Below, piece after piece: positions 53,576 through 61,568 of a DNA stretch of 64,000 nucleotides. The number at the start of each line of letters is the position of its first letter. The stretch's first letter is position 1. The notes under the pieces were generated by a model. It saw only the letters and a program-made list of their open reading frames with translations. It made no database searches and had not been told where the DNA came from. The stretch is from Frankia sp. QA3 (lineage in GTDB: Bacteria > Actinomycetota > Actinomycetes > Frankiales > Frankiaceae): contig NZ_CM001489.1 in assembly GCF_000262465.1 (NCBI RefSeq), forward strand, positions 909,772-973,771, read 5' to 3'. A program made the translations under genes and the position numbers.

Positions 53576-54259
53576 ATGACGGTGAACTGGGACGTCGACA
53601 CCTGGTCGGCCGCGACGGCTGGTGGGCCGAGGACCAGCCGCCAGTCGGACCTGTTCGACGCCCTCGTGGAGATCTTCCTCGCGGAGGGGTTCGCCCGGTT
53701 CACCCTCGCGGACCTCGCCGGGCGGCTGCGATGCTCGAAGTCGACGCTGTACACGCTGGCCCACAGCAAGGAACAACTCGCCGTCGCCGTCGTGGTGCAC
53801 TTCTTCCGTACCGCCGCCGAGCGGATCGACGACAGCCTGTGCGGCGCGCCCGACCCGGCCGACCGGCTCCGCCGCTATCTCGACGGGGTCGCCGCCGAGC
53901 TGCGCCCCGCCTCCGCGGCGTTCCGCGCCGACCTCGCCGCGTTCCCGCCGGCCCGCGCCATCTACGAGCGCAACACCAGCTTCGCCGCGGCGAGGCTGCG
54001 CACCCTGGTCGCCGAGGGGGTGGCCGCGGGCGTCTTCCGGGAGGTCGACGCGCGCTTCGTCGGCCAGGTCGCCACGCTCGCGATGGTCGGCATCCAGCAG
54101 GGCACGATCGAACGCGAGACGGGCCTCGCCGACGCCGACGCCTACGCCCAGCTCGCCGGCCTGCTGCTGCACGGTCTGGCCCGCCGCGACGGCGACGCTG
54201 CGGCCGGGCCGCCGATCCAGCCCGCCTCGGTGTTCACCGCGCCCGAGACCGTCGAGTAG
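53576..54259 (+). CDS. TetR-family transcriptional regulator
   Basis: A 227-residue protein. The N-terminal TetR helix-turn-helix is SDLFDALVEIFLAEGFARF, TLADLAGRLRCSKSTLYTLA, HSKEQLAVAVVVHFF. The C-terminal domain is a TetR-type helical ligand pocket with FVGQVATLAMVGIQQGTI. It is divergent from the acyl-CoA dehydrogenase gene, with a palindrome between, so it probably represses that gene and itself in response to an acyl compound; the ligand is a guess. Confidence 0.88.
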   Translation: MTVNWDVDTWSAATAGGPRTSRQSDLFDALVEIFLAEGFARFTLADLAGRLRCSKSTLYTLAHSKEQLAVAVVVHFFRTAAERIDDSLCGAPDPADRLRRYLDGVAAELRPASAAFRADLAAFPPARAIYERNTSFAAARLRTLVAEGVAAGVFREVDARFVGQVATLAMVGIQQGTIERETGLADADAYAQLAGLLLHGLARRDGDAAAGPPIQPASVFTAPETVE

Positions 54260-54315
54260 GCGCCCACAGTTCTCCTGCTCGGCGGCCGCAGGCGACCGTC
54301 TGAGGGCGGGGATCC

Positions 54316-54358
54316 GACCGGCCCCCGCGAACTGCCGGTCGCGGGCGAGGGGCCGGTC
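54316..54358. terminator. Large hairpin between convergent genes
   Basis: GACCGGCCCC and GGGGCCGGTC (10-bp arms at 54316-54325 and 54349-54358) enclose a second stem CGCGA/TCGCG. It lies 57 bases after the tetR-type stop and 29 before the stop of the convergent gene, so it can serve both directions. No T-run is present, common in high-GC actinobacteria. Confidence 0.65.
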
Positions 54359-54386
54359 GGTTCCGGGCGCCGCCTGGGCGGCGCGG

Positions 54387-54818
54387 TCAGCTGGCCCGGT
54401 CGCCCTTGGCCAGGTGGTTCCAGGTGGTGGGGCCGACCTCCCCGTCGACGACGGCGTGGAGGGCTCCCTGGTAGTGCCGCACCCAGGCGACGGTGCGCGG
54501 CCCGAACTCGCCGTCCACCGCCAGCTTCGGCTGGTAGTGGGGGTCGAGCGTGTGGGAGGCGTCCTGCACGGCGTGGACGGCCTGGCCGCGCGAACCGGAC
54601 CGCACCGGCACGATCAGCACCGGCCAGGTCCGCTGGCCGACCTGCCCGTCGGGCGTCAGCCGGTGCCGGGTCTGGAAATCGCGCACGGCGGCCGCGGTCC
54701 GCGGTCCGTACGCGCCGTCAACCGGGACGCGCAGGTCGTGCGCGCCGAGAAGATACTGCACGAGCTGCACGGTGAGTCCGGCATCACCGGGCTTCTGAAT
54801 GGGCCAGACAAGTGCCAT
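54387..54818 (-). CDS. Peptidoglycan-binding domain protein
   Basis: A 143-residue protein from ATG 54818. It is two PG_binding_1 repeats: VQLVQYLLGAHDLRVPVDGA with YGPRTAAAVRDFQTRHRL, then AVDGEFGPRTVAWVRHYQGA with VVDGEVGPTTWNHL. There is no signal peptide or catalytic domain, so it is either cytoplasmic, exported another way, or a stand-alone binding module. Nothing in its neighbours explains its role. Confidence 0.85.
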   Translation of the reverse strand: MALVWPIQKPGDAGLTVQLVQYLLGAHDLRVPVDGAYGPRTAAAVRDFQTRHRLTPDGQVGQRTWPVLIVPVRSGSRGQAVHAVQDASHTLDPHYQPKLAVDGEFGPRTVAWVRHYQGALHAVVDGEVGPTTWNHLAKGDRAS

Positions 54819-55032
54819 GAGGAGGTCTCCCGCGTCGCGTGAGTGGAGGTGGATGGAGGTGGTTCGGAACACTTGTGAGACTGCGCTCAACCACCGGTTT
54901 CCGCCGCATTTCGTCGTGCTCGCGACACGCGGGAATCAGTCCGTGTTTCTCCTTTCTTGCGGCCGCCTCCGGCGCGGGAAAACGCCCCGACATGTCGGTC
55001 GGACGGCCGATGGTCCGCCGGTCGGGGGACGG

Positions 55033-55779
55033 TCAGCTCGGCTCGTACGCGGTGAGCGGCGGCGCGGGGTAGGGGTCGAATCCCGGGCGCCAGCCGGCGG
55101 CGAGTTTCCGCGTGGCGATGCCGTCGGGCGCCCAGATGTGGCAGCTTCCGGTGAGGGCGGCGGCCTGTCGCCCGCTCACCACGGGCGCCGAGGTTCCGGG
55201 CCCGTTCGGCGTTGCGCCGTCCGTCGAAGCAGGCCCGTCCGTCGATACGGGTCCCTCCGTCGATGCGGGTTCCTCCGGCGGGTGGACGTCCGTCGGGGGT
55301 CGGCGCCGGTCGTTCGTCTCGGCGTCCGTGGGGGACTGGCGCCGGTCCGGCGGCTCGGCGCCGGGGGTCAGGCCGCGGCGGCGGGCGTCGGCGGCGCTCA
55401 GCGTCGCCTGGATGATGGCGGGGCCGGCGGCGCGGGCGATCTCGTGCAGGTGCGAGCAGCCGTGCACGCCGGACACGGTCTCCCGCAGCGCGCGGGTGAA
55501 TCCGCGGCGCACCGACAACCCGACGAGGCGGTCGAAGCTCGGCCTGATCAGCGGGCACTCGGTGTGCGGGAAGGCGTTCATGCGCGACTCGACGGCGACG
55601 ATCGTCAGGTCCGCCGTCCGCACGTGCAGGGCGAGCTCCATGTCGTGCAGCAGCACCCGGGCCGGGTCGGGGTGCCAGGGCCGGGTGTCGCGCAGCCTCG
55701 CCTGGGCGACCAGCAGGTCGTCGACCTGGCAGACCTCGATGTCGATCGTCCTGCGGTGCACCGGCACGGCTGCTGTCAT
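55033..55779 (-). CDS. DUF2889 family protein
   Basis: A 248-residue protein from ATG 55779. The first 130 residues fit DUF2889: HRRTIDIEVCQVDDLLVAQA, DTRPWHPDPARVLLHDMELA, LVGLSVRRGFTRALRETVSG and GCSHLHEIARAAGPAIIQ. The central part is a low-complexity Ser/Thr/Pro/Asp linker (ASTEGPVSTDGPASTDGATP), and the end resumes with CHIWAPDGIATRKLAAGW. Function of the family is unknown. It is downstream of ureG on the same strand, separated by 104 bases. Confidence 0.8.
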   Translation of the reverse strand: MTAAVPVHRRTIDIEVCQVDDLLVAQARLRDTRPWHPDPARVLLHDMELALHVRTADLTIVAVESRMNAFPHTECPLIRPSFDRLVGLSVRRGFTRALRETVSGVHGCSHLHEIARAAGPAIIQATLSAADARRRGLTPGAEPPDRRQSPTDAETNDRRRPPTDVHPPEEPASTEGPVSTDGPASTDGATPNGPGTSAPVVSGRQAAALTGSCHIWAPDGIATRKLAAGWRPGFDPYPAPPLTAYEPS

Positions 55780-55883
55780 CGCGGCTCCCCTCGCGCTCGC
55801 CCCGCGGCCGGCGTCCGGCCACGCGAGCTGGTCCGGCGGTCGGACCGGGGCCGCTGCCGCGGGTCGTGACGCGGCCGCTCGGC

Positions 55884-56594
55884 TTACCCGGCGGCGGCCG
55901 GGGCGGCGCCTCGGGGGCCGTGCGGGGACAGGTCGGCGAGCTGGGCCCGCACCCAGGCTGTCACGTCGACGGCCGCGGGGTCGGCGCTCAGTGAGGTGAA
56001 CAGCACCGGACGGCTGCCGCGGGCCGCCGCCGCGTCGCGGGCCATCACCCCGAGATCCGCGCCGACCAGGGGCGCGAGATCCGTCTTGTTGATGACCAGC
56101 AGGTCGCTGAGGGTGACCCCCGGGCCGCCCTTGCGCGGCACCTTGTCGCCGCCGGCCACATCGACGACGAAGATCTGCCGGTCGATGAGGCCGTAGCTGA
56201 ACGTCGCGGTGAGGTTGTCGCCGCCGGATTCGACGAGGACGAGGTCGAGGGGGCCCGTGTCGGCCTCCAGATCCTCGACCGTGTCCAGGTTGGCCGTGAT
56301 GTCGTCGCGGATCGCCGTGTGCGGGCAGCAGCCGGTCTCCACCGCGCGGATCCGCCGCGGGTCCAGCACCCCGGCGCGGCGCAGGAAGTCGGCGTCCTCG
56401 GTCGTGTAGATGTCGTTCGTGACGACGCCGAGGCGCAGGCTCGGCGACAGGGAGCGGCACAGCGCGGCGACGAGCGCCGTCTTGCCGCTGCCCACCGGCC
56501 CGCCGACGCCGATGCGCGGCGCCCGCCCGAGCGGCACCGGGCCGCCGCCGCCGTGCGCGTGCGGCGGGTGCAGTTCGTCGTGACCGAGGTGCAT
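55884..56594 (-). CDS. ureG: Urease accessory GTPase UreG
   Basis: A 236-residue protein. A short His-rich N-terminus ([18 protein letters not shown]) may bind nickel. The SIMIBI GTPase core has [51 protein letters not shown] with the conserved CPH nickel/zinc site, [15 protein letters not shown] and [19 protein letters not shown]. UreG delivers nickel to urease with UreD and UreF. No urease structural or other accessory gene lies nearby in this window, so it is an isolated copy here. Confidence 0.9.
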   Translation of the reverse strand: MHLGHDELHPPHAHGGGGPVPLGRAPRIGVGGPVGSGKTALVAALCRSLSPSLRLGVVTNDIYTTEDADFLRRAGVLDPRRIRAVETGCCPHTAIRDDITANLDTVEDLEADTGPLDLVLVESGGDNLTATFSYGLIDRQIFVVDVAGGDKVPRKGGPGVTLSDLLVINKTDLAPLVGADLGVMARDAAAARGSRPVLFTSLSADPAAVDVTAWVRAQLADLSPHGPRGAAPAAAG

Positions 56595-56636
56595 CGTCGG
56601 AGGTCTCCCGGGTGCGGTCGGACGGGGCGGCGGGCG

Positions 56637-57707
56637 TCAGGCGGCGCGGCGCGCCGGGTGCGCGACGCCGAGCTGGGCCTGGTCGAGGAAGGCGCCGGGC
56701 ATCGCCGCGAGGTCCGGCCGGGACGGCGCCGCCCCCGAGCGCACCAGCAGATCGCCGAGTGCGGCGATCATCACCCCGTTGTCGGTGCACCGCTTGCGGG
56801 CCGGGATCCGCAGCCGGATGCCGGCCCGTTCGCACCGCTGCGCTGCCAGGGCCCGCAGCCGGCTGTTCGCCGCGACGCCGCCGACGATGAGCAGGTCGCC
56901 GATCTCGTGGTCGCGGCAGGCGCGGATCGCCTTGGCGGTGAGCACGTCGACCACCGCCTCCTGGAACGACGCGATCACGTCCCCGGCAGGGACGGTGGAG
57001 TCGGGATGGGCCTCCACCCAGCGGGCGACGGCCGTCTTCAGCCCGGAGAAGGAGAAGGTGTACGGCGAGTCGGTGCGGCCGGTCAGCGGCCGCGGGAACG
57101 CCAGCGCCGCCGGGTCGTTGCCGACCGCCTCGCGGTCGACCGCCGGCCCGCCCGGGTAGGGCAGGCCGAGCACGCGGGCGACCTTGTCGAAGCACTCGCC
57201 GGCGGCGTCGTCGAGGGTGTCGCCCAGATGGACGATCGGGTCCCGGGCCAGGTCACCGACGCGCAGCAGCGACGTGTGCCCGCCGGAGACGATCAGCGCG
57301 ATGAGCGGGTCGGGCAGCGGCTCGCCGTCGACGAGGTCCGCGGCGAGGTGGCCGGCGAGGTGGTGCACGCCGTAGAGCGGCACGTCGAGGGCGGTGGCGT
57401 ACGCCTTGGCCGCGGACACCCCGACGTGCAGCGCGGTGGCGAGGCCGGGGCCCGCGGTGACGGCGACGGCGCCGATGTCGGCCGTGGTCAGCCCGGCCGA
57501 CGACAGCGCCGCGCGCACGCACGGGACCAGCGCCTGCACGTGTGCCCGCGCCGCGATCTCCGGCACCACGCCGCCGTAGCGGGCGTGCTGGTCCATGCTC
57601 GTCGACAGCGCCTCGCCGAGCAGGACGCCGTCGCGGACGAGGGCGACCCCGGTCTCGTCGCAGGACGTCTCGATGCCCATCACCACCGGGCTGGGCTGCA
57701 CCGGCAT
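56637..57707 (-). CDS. tsaD: tRNA N6-threonylcarbamoyladenosine transferase TsaD
   Basis: A 356-residue protein. It shows the ASKHA fold motifs: [20 protein letters not shown] at the N-terminus, [20 protein letters not shown], the metal-binding [24 protein letters not shown] and [15 protein letters not shown], and near the C-terminus [17 protein letters not shown]. TsaD transfers the threonylcarbamoyl group to A37 of ANN-decoding tRNAs with TsaB and TsaE. ATG 57707 is the first of the frame; the family core begins at the internal ATG of [10 protein letters not shown]. TsaB, TsaE and RimI are not in the window. Confidence 0.95.
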   Translation of the reverse strand: MPVQPSPVVMGIETSCDETGVALVRDGVLLGEALSTSMDQHARYGGVVPEIAARAHVQALVPCVRAALSSAGLTTADIGAVAVTAGPGLATALHVGVSAAKAYATALDVPLYGVHHLAGHLAADLVDGEPLPDPLIALIVSGGHTSLLRVGDLARDPIVHLGDTLDDAAGECFDKVARVLGLPYPGGPAVDREAVGNDPAALAFPRPLTGRTDSPYTFSFSGLKTAVARWVEAHPDSTVPAGDVIASFQEAVVDVLTAKAIRACRDHEIGDLLIVGGVAANSRLRALAAQRCERAGIRLRIPARKRCTDNGVMIAALGDLLVRSGAAPSRPDLAAMPGAFLDQAQLGVAHPARRAA

Positions 57708-57830
57708 CGTTTGTGGCCTCCCTCGGGCGATGGCGGACCGCCACCGCCCCTACCAGCGCTGTCCCGAACGAAGGGACAGATGTCTCTTCGGTGAGACTAC
57801 GCCGGCCCCGGGCTGGCGAGTCAGCCCAGG

Positions 57831-58379
57831 TCAGCGTGGGTCGTCGACCGGGGGTTCCGCGGGCCCGGCCTGCGTGCTGTCGGCCGCGTCGGCGCAGGTC
57901 CGGCACAGGCCGGTGAGCGCGGCGTGATCGGGCTGGAGCCGGAAGCCGATCTGGCGGGCCAGCCGCGCGGCGACGTCGTCGAGCAGGTCGGCGGGAATGT
58001 CGCGGATCTCCCCGCAGCGGCGGCAGCGCACGTGCAGGTGGCCGCTGCCGGTCAGGGACGAGGCGAGATGGTAGACGGCGGGCCCGTGGTCGGGATGCAC
58101 GTGGGTGACCAGGCCGAGGTCCCCGAGGGTCTCCACCGCCCGGTAGACGGTGGTGCGGTGCAGCCCCGGGACGATCGCGTCGGCGCGGGCGAGGACGTCG
58201 TCGACGGAGAGGTGCTCGCTGGTCTCGGCGAGGACCCGCAGCACCGCCCGGCGCGCCGGGGTCACCCGCTCACCGAGCGCCCGCAGCTCGGCGATCCCGG
58301 CCGCGGCCAGGTCCTGCCGGCCGGCGACGGCGTCTCGCTCGGCGGCACCGGCGGCACCGGCGGGCCGGCGGTCCTGCAT
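57831..58379 (-). CDS. Fur-family metal regulator
   Basis: A 182-residue protein from ATG 58379. It has the Fur winged helix (LGERVTPARRAVLRVLAETS, LHRTTVYRAVETLGDLGLVT) and dimerisation/metal region (HVHPDHGPAVYHLA, HLHVRCRRCGEIRDIPADL), with a second cysteine pair in TGLCRTCAD. CxxC pairs hold the structural zinc. The HVHPDHG metal-site pattern resembles Zur-type actinobacterial Fur proteins, but which metal it senses cannot be set from sequence alone. It lies upstream of tsaD on the same strand with 123 bases between. Confidence 0.85.
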   Translation of the reverse strand: MQDRRPAGAAGAAERDAVAGRQDLAAAGIAELRALGERVTPARRAVLRVLAETSEHLSVDDVLARADAIVPGLHRTTVYRAVETLGDLGLVTHVHPDHGPAVYHLASSLTGSGHLHVRCRRCGEIRDIPADLLDDVAARLARQIGFRLQPDHAALTGLCRTCADAADSTQAGPAEPPVDDPR

Positions 58380-58593
58380 GACGTCCACCTCCGGACAACG
58401 ATCGGCCGGCCGGCGACGCTCCCGCCTGCCGCGGTGGCCCCGCCGGCCGCACCGAACCATCCCCTCACGTCCTACCCGGCCCTCCCGCGGTCCTCTCGCA
58501 CCGCACCGCACCGTGCCGTGCCGTGCCCGGCGCGCACCGCGACCGGCCTACGTCCGTGGTCGACGCTCTGGCGGTAGGCCGCGGTGAACAGGG

Positions 58594-59154
58594 CTAGCGG
58601 TAGGTCGCGGTGGACAGGGTCCAGCCCTGGCGGCACTTCGAGCCGCCGATGCCGCCGCCGTCGCAGCCCTCGATGATGAACCGGTAGCCGCCGGTGGTCT
58701 CCCTGACGACGCGGAACTGGCCGGAGGTCCCGCCCCGGACCTCCCGCTGCACGGTGCTGCCGTGGGCGGTGTAGCGCACGAGGAACCGGTCGTAGTGGTA
58801 GGGATCGGTCGGGCCCCAGTTCACGTGGGCGTAGCCGCCGCTCTCCCAGGCGGCGATCACCATGCGCGACCCCTGGCGGGGCGACCAGGTGATCTCCCCG
58901 CCCTGGAAGTACTGACGCTTGCCGGCCCATTCGCCGTTGGTGAGGTACACGTCGCGTTCGCCGGTCGTCGGACAGGCCAGGGCGCTGCCGGCGCCGCCGA
59001 GCTGGTGCCACCGCTCGCCGATCAGTCCGTAGGGTGCCAGCCGGGGATCACACGGGCCGGCCGCGGAGGCGGTGCCGGGGCCGATCGCGATCATCGAGAC
59101 CGCCGCGGCCACGGCCACGGCCAGCATGATCATCACTCGTCTGATGAGGGACAC
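58594..59154 (-). CDS. Secreted LGFP-repeat protein
   Basis: A 186-residue protein from GTG 59154, preceded by AGGAGGAG. The N-terminus is a signal peptide: basic SLIRRV, hydrophobic LAVAVAAAVSMIAIGPG, cleavage after TASA. The mature part has an LGFP-type repeat (YGLIGERWHQLGGAGSALAC, KRQYFQGGEITWSP) followed by a domain with cysteines in IEGCDGGGIGGSKCRQGWT. LGFP repeats occur in actinobacterial cell-wall and extracellular proteins. No partner gene is adjacent. Confidence 0.82.
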   Translation of the reverse strand: MSLIRRVMIMLAVAVAAAVSMIAIGPGTASAAGPCDPRLAPYGLIGERWHQLGGAGSALACPTTGERDVYLTNGEWAGKRQYFQGGEITWSPRQGSRMVIAAWESGGYAHVNWGPTDPYHYDRFLVRYTAHGSTVQREVRGGTSGQFRVVRETTGGYRFIIEGCDGGGIGGSKCRQGWTLSTATYR

Positions 59155-59720
59155 GCTTTCTCCTCCTGAAGTCGGTGGATGCGCGACCGAGGACCCGACC
59201 ATCGCCAACTTCGACCGCCGCAGGCCCGGTCGTCGGTGACCGCGATCGGGGAGCCTCGGTCCGGGAATCTGGTCTGGGAGCCCCGGTCTGGGAAGCTCGC
59301 TCTGGGAATCCGGTGGACGCCAATGCTCGAGACGCGGAAACGCGGGGCGCGTGCACGCCGGAATCCGGACGCGTCGCCGCCATGGTGAATCCGAACCGAC
59401 GGGTCCGCCGGCCGGCCGCGCCTGCGCCAGGCATTGATGGTGGGACACCGTCTGGTGGCCGGGAGCCCGTCACCCCGAAAGTAAGTTCTGAATCCGTGGG
59501 AGGTAAGGCGTCGGTCCGGTCACCGGAACGGTTATGAGAAAAACGCCTTCGTGATCGACCGGTGCGTGGGCCGCCCGTCGGGCCGGCCCCGCCCGGCCTG
59601 ACGGGTCCTGACGGGTACAGCTGCTCGAAGGGCTGGCGACCTGGCCACGCCGGGCGCCGGGTGACCGGTGCCCGGCGGTGGGCTCACGGCGGTGGGCCGC
59701 CTTATGACACAGTGTCCGCC
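59155..59720. other. Intergenic region between the LGFP gene and def
   Basis: About 566 bases between divergent genes. Between 59250 and 59320 there are four imperfect copies of a roughly 15-base unit around GGTCTGGGA. Otherwise I see no gene; it presumably holds the promoters for both sides. Confidence 0.4.
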
Positions 59721-60299
59721 ATGGCCGTGCTCCCCATCCGTACCGTCGGCGACCCCGTGCTGCGCACCCCGACCGCGCTCGTGACGACGTTCGACGCCGC
59801 CCTGGCGCGGCTCGTCGCAGACATGATCGACACCATGTACGACGCGCCCGGCGTGGGGTTGGCCGCCCCGCAGATCGGCGTCGGCCTACGGGTGTTCGTC
59901 TTCGACGTCGGCTACGACCCGCGCGACGCAGAAGTGCCCCGCGTGCCGCGCGTGGTGGTGAACCCGGTGCTGGAGCTGGACGCCGACGGCGAGCGCCAGC
60001 ACGGCCCGGAGGGCTGCCTGTCCGTGCCGGGCCTGCACTTCCCGACGACGCGGGCGCTGCGGGCGAGCGTCCGCGGGGTGGATGCCACGGGGGAAGCCGT
60101 GGAGTACGCCGGCGAGGGTCTGCTGGCCCGCTGCTTCCAGCACGAGGTCGACCATCTCGACGGCACCCTGTATCTCGACCGGCTGACCGGCGAGGACCGC
60201 AGGGCGGCCGTGCAGGCGTTGCGCGAGCCGCCGCCGAGTCCGGAGCAGGTGCGCGCGGCCGGCGAGGAGCTGCGCGCTCTGCGCCGCGCGGACCAGTGA
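59721..60299 (+). CDS. def: Peptide deformylase
   Basis: A 192-residue protein from ATG 59721. All three motifs are present: GVGLAAPQIGVGLRVFVFD, EGCLSVPGLHFPTTR (metal-binding Cys) and CFQHEVDHLDGTLYLDRL (HExxH-type metal-binding histidines and catalytic Glu). It removes formyl groups from new N-termini. The C-terminal extension is helical. The stop lies at the first unit of a 17-bp tandem repeat. A longer start at 59562 adds non-coding-like sequence and is rejected. Confidence 0.95.
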   Translation: MAVLPIRTVGDPVLRTPTALVTTFDAALARLVADMIDTMYDAPGVGLAAPQIGVGLRVFVFDVGYDPRDAEVPRVPRVVVNPVLELDADGERQHGPEGCLSVPGLHFPTTRALRASVRGVDATGEAVEYAGEGLLARCFQHEVDHLDGTLYLDRLTGEDRRAAVQALREPPPSPEQVRAAGEELRALRRADQ

Positions 60300-60347
60300 C
60301 GCGGGCGGACGGGTGACGCGGGCGGACGGGTGACGCGGGCGGACGGG
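60297..60347 (+). repeat. Three perfect 17-bp tandem repeats
   Basis: TGACGCGGGCGGACGGG occurs three times without interruption, beginning with the stop codon of def, then degenerates to TGAAGCCGGG. Since 17 is not a multiple of three, stops fall in every frame. Slightly downstream, CGCCGCCCGGGAGAG is repeated twice (about 60434-60463). Confidence 0.85.
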
Positions 60348-60508
60348 TGAAGCCGGGCGCGCCGGTGACGGCGGCGCACCAGACGCGGGGCGGGCTATCT
60401 TGGCATCCTCCCGCCCGCGAGAATCGCGAGAACGCCGCCCGGGAGAGCGCCGCCCGGGAGAGCGCCGGTGCGTCGACGATGTCGGCGAGTGATGTCGGGG
60501 AGTGAGGA

Positions 60509-61480
60509 GTGGCCGCGGTGACGGAGTTCTCCGGCGGGCCGTACAAACGGCCGTTCCGGTTCAACATCCAGTGTTCCTCGCCCGCGCAGGTCGACGCCCG
60601 TTCGTGGGCGGACCTCGCCCGGCAGGTCGAGGACCTGGGGTACGCGACGCTGACCGTCTCCGACCACCTCGACGAGCAGGTCGCCCCGATCGCGGCGCTG
60701 ATGGCCGCGGCCGACGCCACGACCACGTTGCGTATCGGCGCGATGGTTTTCAGCAACGACTATCGGCATCCGGTCGTGCTCGCGAAGGAGGCGGCCACCC
60801 TCGACGCGCTGTCCGGGGGCCGGTTCGAGCTCGGCCTGGGCGCCGGCTGGATGACCTCGGACTACGAGCGCGCCGGCCTGCCGCTGGACCCACCGGGGGT
60901 GCGGATCAGCCGCCTCGCCGAGTCCCTCGCCGTCATCAAGGGCATGTTCGCCGACGGCCCGCTCACCTACCACGGCACGCATTACCAGGTGGCGGGGCTC
61001 AGCGGCACGCCGAAGCCGGTGCAGCGTCCCCACCCGCCGATCGTCATCGGCGGCGGCGGGCGGCGGCTGCTGTCGCTGGCCGCGCGGGAGGCCGACATCA
61101 TCGGGCTGAACATGAACATGGTCGGCGGGGTGATCGACGCCTCCCTCGGCCCGAACGCGACGACGGCCGCCACCGAGGAGAAGATCGGCTGGATCCGCGA
61201 GGCCGCCGGCGCCCGGTGGGATGAGCTCACCCTGCAGGTGCGCATCCACCTGGCGATCGTCACCGACAACCGCCACGAGATCGTCGAGCAGCTTGCCGCC
61301 GGGTTCGGGCTGACCACCGAACAGGCATACGCCACCCCGCACGCGCTGTGCGGCTCGGTCGACCAGATCGTCGACGATCTCGTCGAACGCCGGGAGCGGT
61401 TCGGGATCAGCACCATCGGCGTCGCCCTCGACTCGCTGACCGCGCTGGCACCCGTCGTGGCGCGGCTCGCGGGTACCTGA
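60509..61480 (+). CDS. F420-dependent LLM-class oxidoreductase
   Basis: A 323-residue protein from GTG 60509. It matches the TIGR03621-type (MSMEG_2516-like) luciferase-like family: PFRFNIQCSSPAQVDARSWA, ARQVEDLGYATLTVSDHLDE, LRIGAMVFSNDYRHPVVLAK, FELGLGAGWMTSDYERAGLP and PIVIGGGGRRLLSLAAREAD. Such enzymes use F420 as cofactor to reduce or oxidise unknown substrates and are abundant in actinobacteria. The substrate cannot be predicted. It reads in the same direction as the next gene, 88 bases apart. Confidence 0.9.
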   Translation: MAAVTEFSGGPYKRPFRFNIQCSSPAQVDARSWADLARQVEDLGYATLTVSDHLDEQVAPIAALMAAADATTTLRIGAMVFSNDYRHPVVLAKEAATLDALSGGRFELGLGAGWMTSDYERAGLPLDPPGVRISRLAESLAVIKGMFADGPLTYHGTHYQVAGLSGTPKPVQRPHPPIVIGGGGRRLLSLAAREADIIGLNMNMVGGVIDASLGPNATTAATEEKIGWIREAAGARWDELTLQVRIHLAIVTDNRHEIVEQLAAGFGLTTEQAYATPHALCGSVDQIVDDLVERRERFGISTIGVALDSLTALAPVVARLAGT

Positions 61481-61568
61481 CCCGGCCGCCGGGCTGCGCC
61501 CCGTCCCTGCCGGTCCGCCGGTACGTCCCGAATCCGTCCGAACGTCCGTCGTCGTCGAGGAGCCAGCG

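Noticed and set aside
53452-53769. Longer acyl-CoA dehydrogenase N-terminus extending to 53769
   Set aside because: It would overlap the TetR gene start and promoter region; the protein family begins at the ATG at 53451.
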